A DNA stretch of 23,751 nucleotides. It comes from Pelomonas sp046294815 (GTDB lineage: Bacteria > Pseudomonadota > Gammaproteobacteria > Burkholderiales > Burkholderiaceae_C). Position 1 is the first letter of the stretch. Every line of letters begins with the position of its first letter. The stretch lies in the NCBI GenBank assembly GCA_046294815.1, contig JBKBOJ010000051.1, positions 1 through 23,751 of the forward strand, given 5' to 3'. Under the pieces are notes generated by a model, which worked only from the letters and a program-made list of their open reading frames with translations, made no database searches and was not told the DNA's origin. Positions 18,491 to 23,751 of the stretch are shown here, one piece after another. Made by a program: the position numbers and the translations under genes.

Positions 18491-19203
18491 GGGATCTGGG
18501 CGTTGTTCATGCGAGCCGCGATGATGCCCGCCCTGGCCATCACGTAGGGCCCCGAGGGTTGTCGCTCGAAGCGCTTGGGCGCCGGCAGCATCACGGCCAG
18601 GCGGGCCGCCTCGAAGGTGCCGAGCCGCGCCGCGTCGGTGCGGAAGTAGTGCCGCGCCGCCGCCTGTGCGCCGAACAGGCCCTCGCCCCACTCGACGCTG
18701 TTCAGGTAAATCTCAAGAATGCGCCGCTTGTCGAGCAAGGCCTCCAGCATGAGCGTGATGACCAGCTCCTGACCCTTGCGCAGCAGCGTGCGCTCGGCCG
18801 ACAGGAACAGGTTTTTGGCCAGTTGCTGCGTGATGGTGGAGCCACCGACGAGCTTGGCCGTGGGCTTGCCGCGCGCCTCGGCGCGGGCCTGGGCGCGCTC
18901 GTTCTTCTTCCAGGCGCTCTTGAGCGCGTCCCAGTCGACGCCGCCGTGCGCGACGAAACCGTCGTCCTCGCTGGCGATGACGGCGCGCTTGAGCGTCTTG
19001 GGCAGCTGGGCATCGTCCACCCAGGCCTGCGCCCAGGGCACCTCATGCTTCACCTTCAGCAGCCGAATGGCCTCGCTGCGCTGGAAGCTGGTGGACTGCG
19101 GTGCGATCCAGGCCATCAGCGCGATGCGGCCCGCAAACCACAGCTGCAGGCACAGCACCGCAAGCGCCAGCACGGCCAGCAGGCGACGCATGTGCTGCTT
19201 CAC
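18487..19203 (-). CDS. mtgA: Monofunctional biosynthetic peptidoglycan glycosyltransferase
   Basis: MtgA polymerises lipid II into glycan strands at the outer face of the inner membrane. The 238-residue protein has an N-terminal membrane helix (about 7-32) and one GT51 domain: AVIASEDDGFVAHGGVDWDAL with catalytic Glu79, GGSTITQQLAKNLFLS, RKGQELVITLMLE with second Glu146, and KRRILEIYLNSVEWGEGLFG. No transpeptidase domain follows, so it is monofunctional. The GTG at 19203 overlaps the aroE stop (GTGA); an internal ATG at 19191 is the alternative. Size is close to E. coli MtgA. Confidence 0.95.
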   Translation of the reverse strand: MKQHMRRLLAVLALAVLCLQLWFAGRIALMAWIAPQSTSFQRSEAIRLLKVKHEVPWAQAWVDDAQLPKTLKRAVIASEDDGFVAHGGVDWDALKSAWKKNERAQARAEARGKPTAKLVGGSTITQQLAKNLFLSAERTLLRKGQELVITLMLEALLDKRRILEIYLNSVEWGEGLFGAQAAARHYFRTDAARLGTFEAARLAVMLPAPKRFERQPSGPYVMARAGIIAARMNNAQIP

Positions 19204-20015
19204 AGCGTGGCTCGTAGCGCCTTCAGCACCGGTGCCGTGTCCGGCCGCACGCCGCGCCAGAAGAAGAAGGCTTCGGCCGCCTGCTCCACCAGCATGCCCA
19301 GGCCGTCGCGCGGCTCGGCGCCGTGCGCGGCAGCCCAGTCCAGGAAGCCCTGCGCCTTGGGGCCGTACATCATGTCCAGCGCCAGGCAGCCGGGCTTGAG
19401 CACGGACGCCTGCACCGGCGCGCCCGCGCCGGCCAGGCTGGTGCTGGTGGCGTTGATGACGATGTCCTGCGCCGCGGGGGCATCGGCCAGCGTGGCAGCA
19501 GCCAGGGGCACGCCCAGATGCGCATGGCTGGCGGCCAGCGCCTGGGCCTTGTCCAGCGTGCGGTTGACGATGGTGATGCGCGCGGGCCGTTTGGCAATCA
19601 AGCTGCCCAGCACGCCTGCGGCCGCGCCGCCGGCGCCCACCAGCAGCACGGCAAGTCCGGCCAGCGAACGGCCGGCGTTCTTCTCGATGTCGTTGACGAG
19701 GCCGGCGCCGTCGGTGTTGTCGCCCACCCAGCCGCTAGCGTCGAAGCGCAGCGCGTTGACGGCGCCGCCCAGGCGGGCGCGGTCGGTGGTGGTCGCGGCC
19801 AGCGCGAAGGCATCGAACTTGAAGGGCACGGTGATGTTGCAGCCCTTGGCGCCGGCCGCGGCAAAGGCGCGCAGCGTGGCTTCGAAGCCGTCCAGCGGCG
19901 CCAGCAGGCGCTCATAGGTGAGCGCCTGGCCGGTCTGTTGGGCAAACATCGCGTGGATGGTCGGTGAGCGGCTGTGTTGCACCGGGTTGCCGACCACGGC
20001 ATATCGGTCTGTCAT
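19200..20015 (-). CDS. aroE: Shikimate dehydrogenase
   Basis: AroE reduces 3-dehydroshikimate to shikimate with NADPH. The 271-residue protein has the substrate-binding VVGNPVQHSRSP motif, NITVPFK with catalytic Lys66, GDNTDG with Asp102, the Rossmann loop GAGGAAAG (about 127-134), the NRT adenine-phosphate motif, and a C-terminal DGLGMLVEQAAEAFFFW helix. The ATG at 20015 overlaps the stop of the upstream TonB-like gene (ATGA). The aroE-mtgA pairing recurs in many Betaproteobacteria. Normal in all respects. Confidence 0.97.
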   Translation of the reverse strand: MTDRYAVVGNPVQHSRSPTIHAMFAQQTGQALTYERLLAPLDGFEATLRAFAAAGAKGCNITVPFKFDAFALAATTTDRARLGGAVNALRFDASGWVGDNTDGAGLVNDIEKNAGRSLAGLAVLLVGAGGAAAGVLGSLIAKRPARITIVNRTLDKAQALAASHAHLGVPLAAATLADAPAAQDIVINATSTSLAGAGAPVQASVLKPGCLALDMMYGPKAQGFLDWAAAHGAEPRDGLGMLVEQAAEAFFFWRGVRPDTAPVLKALRATL

Positions 20016-20866
20016 GGGCTCTGTCCCGTCAAAGTTGTCTCCAGTCCCTCGTCGCGCGTGAACTTGAAGCGCGACGTGATGACCAGCACCTCGGCGCCGC
20101 GCAGCATCTCGGCGCTGAAGTTGCCGAAGGGCGCGGCCGCGTGCACGATGGCGACGGCGCGGCGGTCCAGCGTGACATTGCCGCTGGAGGCCAGGATGTC
20201 GGTCTCCAGCACGCGGCCCTTGTGGTCGATGTGGATGTTCATCGTCAGCTCGCCATACAGCTTCTTGCCACGGTACTCCGGGAAGTCGCGCGTGCCGCGC
20301 TCCTCGATGCGGCGGCGCAGCGCGTCGTAGTACTGCGCATAGACCACCTCGCGCGTGGCTGGGCTGACGTAGCGCTTGCGTGGCCGCGCGCTTTCCTCGT
20401 TGACGCGCTTCTCGATCTCGGCGAGCTGCTCCACCAGCTGGCGGCGCTTTTCGGCCTGGGCGCGCTCGCGGGCGTCGCTCTTCTCGCGCCGCGGGTCGGG
20501 CGGCGGCAGCAGCGCCAGTTCGCGCCGCAGCTGCGTCAGCAACTGCTGCTGCTGTTGCTGCAGCTGGGCAATTTGTGAACTCTGCGACTCGGCGGCGTCG
20601 CCCACCTCGGTGCGGCGCGCGGGCGGCAGCGGCGACGTGGCGCGCCCGCTCTCCAGATTGCCGCCGCCGGCCAGGTTGGCCTGCGCCAGCGCAGTGGCCT
20701 TGGGCGCGGGCTCGTTGGAGCGCGCGTTGACCAGCACCACCTCCAGCGGCGTGTCCTGGAAGATGCGGTTGAAGGCGCCCGGCGCCGCAACGCGCAGGCT
20801 CAGCAGCACCGCGTGCACGCCCAGCGAGAACGCCATGGCGATCTGCAGCGTGCTGAGCTTGCGCAT
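20012..20866 (-). CDS. TonB family energy-transducer-like protein
   Basis: A 284-residue protein with an N-terminal membrane anchor (about 9-27), an Ala/Pro/Gln-rich periplasmic spacer containing a seven-Gln run (about 103-109), a charged coiled-coil-like stretch (about 124-158) and a C-terminal TonB-type domain (about 170-275: YAQYYDALRRRIEERG, YGELTMNIHIDHKGRVLE, SSGNVTLDRRAVAIVHAAAPF). Canonical TonB couples the proton motive force to outer-membrane receptors through ExbB/ExbD, but neither is nearby, so an alternative envelope role is possible. It begins one base after the stop of the RNB gene and ends overlapping aroE. Confidence 0.88.
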   Translation of the reverse strand: MRKLSTLQIAMAFSLGVHAVLLSLRVAAPGAFNRIFQDTPLEVVLVNARSNEPAPKATALAQANLAGGGNLESGRATSPLPPARRTEVGDAAESQSSQIAQLQQQQQQLLTQLRRELALLPPPDPRREKSDARERAQAEKRRQLVEQLAEIEKRVNEESARPRKRYVSPATREVVYAQYYDALRRRIEERGTRDFPEYRGKKLYGELTMNIHIDHKGRVLETDILASSGNVTLDRRAVAIVHAAAPFGNFSAEMLRGAEVLVITSRFKFTRDEGLETTLTGQSP

Positions 20867-20867
20867 C

Positions 20868-22892
20868 TCAGGCTTGGGTCGCCGGCTCGGCAGTGCCGTC
20901 GCCGTCGCTCAAGTCGATGGCCAGTGCGATGGGCGCGGCAGCGGCCTCCAGCTCCTCGTCGTCGGCCTCCGTCTCGGCGAGCGCCTCGTCCAGCCGCTCG
21001 ACCAGCGAGGCATGCACGTCCAGCGTCATCTCGTCCAGGCCGGTGATGCGCACCCTCACATGGCTGCCGCGCGGCAGCGCCTCGCAGCCCAGCGCCTTGA
21101 ACACCAGCGGCAGCTCGTCGGCGCGCACCAGGCCCTCCTTCATGACCGTCGCGGTCAGCTCGGTGGTGCCGTTTTGCTGCAGCCAGCGCAGCGTCCAGAA
21201 GCGCTCGATGGTGTTCTGGAAGCCGTTGTAGGCGGCGTAGGCCGACTCGAACGCCGAGATGATGGAGAACAGCTGGGCGTCCTTGGGCTTGAACGGCGCC
21301 ACCAGCGCGGCCGTTTTGCCGTGGCGGGCGGCGGCAATGATCTGCCATTGGTTGACCAGGTCCACATAGCGGCGCAGCGGCGAGCTGGCCCAGGTGTAGC
21401 TGGCCACGCCCATGCCGGCGTGCGGCAGCGCCTTGACGCCCATGCGCACCTTGATGCCCGGCGCCAGGCTGGCCTGGCTGCGGTAGATGCCGGGCAGGCC
21501 CAGCTCGGCCAGCCAGCCGCCCCAGGCGGAATTGGCCAGGATCATGGCCTCGGCCACGATGAGGTCCAGCGCGCTGCCGCGGGCCCGCACGCTGATCTCG
21601 ACGGACTCCGTGCCGTTGGGCGGCTCCGTGCGCTCGCCGGCCAGGCGGAAGTTGTAGTCCGGCCGATTGAAGCTCTCGGGCTTGCCGCGCACGACTTCGC
21701 GCTGCGCCTTCAGCGCCTTGGCCAGGCGCCAGCAGAAGGCCAGCTCCGGCGCGAAGGCGTAATCGGCGGGCGCCTCGCCGGACAGCGTGGCGTCGGTGAC
21801 GATGCCGTCCAGCTTGTCGTGGCGCAGATTGGCGGCGATGTGCACGCGCTCCAGCCGGGTTTCCTTGGCCTTCACCTCGAAGCTGGCCTCGTCCAGCGTG
21901 AAGTAGATGGACACGGCCGGGCAGTTGCGGCCCTCGATCAGCGTGTAGGCCTGCACGACGTCGTCGGGCAGCATGGTGATCTTCCAGCCCGGCATGTAGA
22001 CGGTGGACAGCCGCTCGCGGGCGACCTTGTCGACGGCCGAGTCGGGTTGAATCGCCAGGCCGGGCGCGGCGATGTGCACGCCGAAGGTCACGGTGCCGCT
22101 GCCCAGGCCCTGCACCGACAGCGCGTCGTCGATCTCGGTGGTCTGCGAGTCGTCGATGGAGAAGGCGCGCGCCGGTGACAGCGGCAGCTCGTCCTTGATC
22201 TCCGGCGCCGACAGCTGAGGGAAACCCACGCCCTTGGGGAAGTTCTCGAACAGGAAGCGCTTCCAGTGGAACTGGTAGGGGCTGGTGATGGCGCCAGCCG
22301 CCTGCAGCAGGTCCAGCGGGGCCTTGTGCGACTGCTTGCTGGCCTCGACGACGGCCTTGTACTCGGGGCCGTTCTTGTCGGGCTTGAACAGGATCTTGTA
22401 GATCTGGTCCTGAATGGGCTGCGGGCAGCTGCCCTTGACCAACTCCTCGGCCCAGGCGGCGATCTGCAGCGCCTGCTGGCGCTTGCGCTCTATGCCCAGC
22501 AGCGCGGCCTTGACCGTCTCCTCGGGCGCTTTCTTGAACTGGCCCTTGCCGGCGCGGCGGAAGTAGTGCGGCGCGTCGAACAGTCGGAACAGCATGGCGG
22601 CCTGCTGCACGACGCCGGCCGATGCGGAGAAGTAGTCGCGGGCCAGGTCGGCGAAGCCGAATTCGCCCTCGGGCGCGAATTCCCAGGCCAGATCCAGGTC
22701 GATGTCGCCGGCCAGCGCGCGGGCCTCGGCCAGCAGCACGGCGGGCGCCGGCTGCTCGAACTTCAGCAACACGTTGGCGGCCTTGACCTTGACCCGCTTG
22801 CCCGAGTCCAGCTCGACCTGCACCGAGGCGTCGGCCTCCGACATCACCCGGCCGGCGAGGAACTTCCCGGCATCATCAAACAGCGCAAACAT
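20868..22892 (-). CDS. RNase II/RNB-family 3'-5' exoribonuclease
   Basis: A 674-residue RNB-domain protein, predicted to degrade RNA processively from the 3' end. An N-terminal region (about 1-45) looks like a small beta-barrel, followed by a helical segment. The catalytic core begins near 243: FSIDDSQTTEIDDALSV provides Asp247, Asp255 and Asp256, and SSPLRRYVDLVNQ supplies the arginine motif. Compared with E. coli RNase II (Asp201/207/209/210), the second position is Glu253. It is shorter than RNase R, so I call it RNase II-like rather than rnr or rnb. The ATG at 22892 lies 17 bp after the esterase gene's stop. Confidence 0.92.
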   Translation of the reverse strand: MFALFDDAGKFLAGRVMSEADASVQVELDSGKRVKVKAANVLLKFEQPAPAVLLAEARALAGDIDLDLAWEFAPEGEFGFADLARDYFSASAGVVQQAAMLFRLFDAPHYFRRAGKGQFKKAPEETVKAALLGIERKRQQALQIAAWAEELVKGSCPQPIQDQIYKILFKPDKNGPEYKAVVEASKQSHKAPLDLLQAAGAITSPYQFHWKRFLFENFPKGVGFPQLSAPEIKDELPLSPARAFSIDDSQTTEIDDALSVQGLGSGTVTFGVHIAAPGLAIQPDSAVDKVARERLSTVYMPGWKITMLPDDVVQAYTLIEGRNCPAVSIYFTLDEASFEVKAKETRLERVHIAANLRHDKLDGIVTDATLSGEAPADYAFAPELAFCWRLAKALKAQREVVRGKPESFNRPDYNFRLAGERTEPPNGTESVEISVRARGSALDLIVAEAMILANSAWGGWLAELGLPGIYRSQASLAPGIKVRMGVKALPHAGMGVASYTWASSPLRRYVDLVNQWQIIAAARHGKTAALVAPFKPKDAQLFSIISAFESAYAAYNGFQNTIERFWTLRWLQQNGTTELTATVMKEGLVRADELPLVFKALGCEALPRGSHVRVRITGLDEMTLDVHASLVERLDEALAETEADDEELEAAAAPIALAIDLSDGDGTAEPATQA

Positions 22893-22909
22893 AGGGGCGG
22901 GATTCTCCC

Positions 22910-23497
22910 TCAGCGCGTCAGGTGCTCCAGCAGGCCGGGCAGGTGGGCCTCGAAGTCGCTCAGGCCGTGGTCGCTGCCGTCCAGCACCTCGCCGTTGCAG
23001 CCGGCGTAGCGGGCCAGCATCTCGCGCCAGTCCAGCAGCTCGTCGCCCTTGGCGATCAGCGCGTAGTAGCGGCTTGGGTTCGTCAGCCGCGGCGGCGTCA
23101 TGGCCGCCAGCTCGGCGACATGCTGCGCGGTGAACTCGAACCGCAGCTGCGGGTCGTGCCAGGCCGTCAGCGTGCCGATGTGGCGGGCCAGGTCACGTGC
23201 CGGGGCCACGGCCGGGTTCAGCACCGCGACGCGCCAGCCGCGGTGGGGCCGCTGCTCGGCCAGTGCGGTCGCATAGAAGCCGCCCAGCGAGCTGCCGATG
23301 ACGGCCGCGCCCTCGGCCGGCCAGTCAGCGACGAGCTCGGTCGCCAGCGCCAGCGCTTCCCGCGGCGACGGTGGCAGTTGCGGGCAGGCGAACACCAGCC
23401 CGGGCTGCTGTGCGGCCCAGTCCGCCATGCGGCGCGCCTTGGCCGAGGCTGGGGAGGAACGAAAGCCGTGCAGATAAAGCAGATGGGTGAGGGCCAT
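22910..23497 (-). CDS. YqiA-like alpha/beta-hydrolase (esterase)
   Basis: A 195-residue cytoplasmic alpha/beta hydrolase of the YqiA/UPF0227 type. Motifs: LLYLHGFRSSPASAKA near the N-terminus, nucleophile Ser70 in GSSLGGFYAT, acid candidate Asp152 in AKGDELLDW, and His177 in GSDHGLSDFEAHL. Length is typical for YqiA. The ATG at 23497 begins directly before the first beta strand and was chosen over the upstream in-frame codon at 23566. It is the first gene of a seven-gene minus-strand run. The natural substrate is unknown; homologues hydrolyse short acyl esters. Confidence 0.9.
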   Translation of the reverse strand: MALTHLLYLHGFRSSPASAKARRMADWAAQQPGLVFACPQLPPSPREALALATELVADWPAEGAAVIGSSLGGFYATALAEQRPHRGWRVAVLNPAVAPARDLARHIGTLTAWHDPQLRFEFTAQHVAELAAMTPPRLTNPSRYYALIAKGDELLDWREMLARYAGCNGEVLDGSDHGLSDFEAHLPGLLEHLTR

Positions 23498-23535
23498 GAC
23501 GGAAGTTTTGCCGTGAAGTTTTGTGCGTCCGCGAC

Positions 23536-23567
23536 GGTGACGGATGCCGATTGACGTGAGCGTCACC
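23536..23567. promoter_or_regulatory. Inverted repeat in the divergent region before the last gene
   Basis: GGTGACG and CGTCACC arms are 18 bp apart, with an internal TGACG-TGAG-CGTCA hairpin at 23552-23565. It lies between the divergent esterase gene and the exported-protein gene, a natural place for an operator. No named regulator is recognised. Confidence 0.35.
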
Positions 23568-23612
23568 GGCGCCCAAAGTCGCGAACTTTGTCATTTCTCT
23601 CGGACGTTCAGC

Positions 23613-23751
23613 ATGCCCCGTCTGTCCCGTACCGCACTTGCCTCGGCCGCCCTGCTCGCGCTGGCCGCCGCCCAGGCCCAGACGCCTCCTGCGCCCAACG
23701 GCGCCGCCTCCGCGCCCGGCGCGGCCGCGCCCGCCCGCCCGCCCGCCGACC
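23613..23751 (+). CDS. Exported Ala/Pro-rich protein, 3'-truncated by window edge
   Basis: The frame from the ATG at 23613 runs to the end of the window (46 complete codons). The product begins with a clear Sec signal peptide: basic MPRLSR, the hydrophobic core TALASAALLALAA and a cleavage site around AQAQ|T. The mature start is Ala/Pro-rich and probably a disordered linker. No family can be assigned from this fragment. No strong ribosome binding site is visible. It is transcribed away from the esterase gene. Confidence 0.65.
   Translation, partial: MPRLSRTALASAALLALAAAQAQTPPAPNGAASAPGAAAPARPPAD

Noticed and set aside
20376..22178. A 600-codon plus-strand frame opposite the TonB-like and RNB genes
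   Set aside because: Antisense shadow; the real frames carry clear motifs and overlapping starts and stops.

Overview
This is GC-rich, densely coding chromosomal DNA, most likely from a betaproteobacterium of the order Burkholderiales (Rubrivivax/Leptothrix/Roseateles-like). The evidence is the order ffh | ypjD-like | PP0621-like | pilS | pilR, a Lys/Ala/Pro histone H1-like gene, a class Ia NrdA with two ATP-cones, and a DUF3426 gene beside prmA-accC-accB-aroQ. This assignment comes from recognised families and gene order, not from a database search. I found no phage, transposon, CRISPR array, tRNA or rRNA. Almost everything is core housekeeping.

Layout. (1) 1-3071: the C-terminal part of ftsY (+), a small DUF2726-like gene (-), a strong hairpin, then ffh (-); both signal-recognition-particle GTPases therefore lie about 0.8 kb apart. 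(2) 3128-7391 (+): a tightly packed run of a CcsA/YpjD-type membrane protein, a PP0621-type zinc-finger membrane protein, pilS (probably a TTG start overlapping the previous stop) and pilR, the two-component system for type IV pilin transcription. (3) 7392-7904: a 513-bp gap with a likely nrdA promoter, one strong and one degenerate NrdR box 32 bp apart, and a long leader. (4) 7905-12137 (+): nrdA and nrdB, separated by 156 bp containing a 13-bp perfect hairpin and a likely secondary promoter. (5) 12138-12981: a palindrome-rich spacer, the histone H1-like gene and a bidirectional terminator. (6) 13015-17230 (-): aroQ, accB, accC, prmA and a DUF3426 protein. (7) 17373-23497 (-): a seven-gene run in the transcription order yqiA-like esterase, RNase II-family exonuclease, TonB-like protein, aroE, mtgA, an unrecognised protein with a degenerate nucleotidyltransferase-like motif, and a TlpA-type thioredoxin; the last five are linked by four-base ATGA/GTGA overlaps. 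(8) 23613-end (+): the start of an exported Ala/Pro-rich protein cut by the window edge.

How it fits together: the window joins protein targeting (FtsY, Ffh), pilus regulation (PilS/PilR), deoxynucleotide supply (NrdAB under NrdR), nucleoid structure (H1-like), fatty-acid initiation (AccBC), shikimate steps (AroQ, AroE), envelope functions (MtgA, TonB-like, TlpA) and RNA decay (RNB). I do not see a clearly new multi-gene system. The best leads are small: a PilS whose ATPase G1-box aspartate reads as alanine, the nested inverted repeats between nrdA and nrdB, the palindrome cluster and the non-basic C-terminal tail of the H1-like gene, and the unrecognised gene between mtgA and tlpA.
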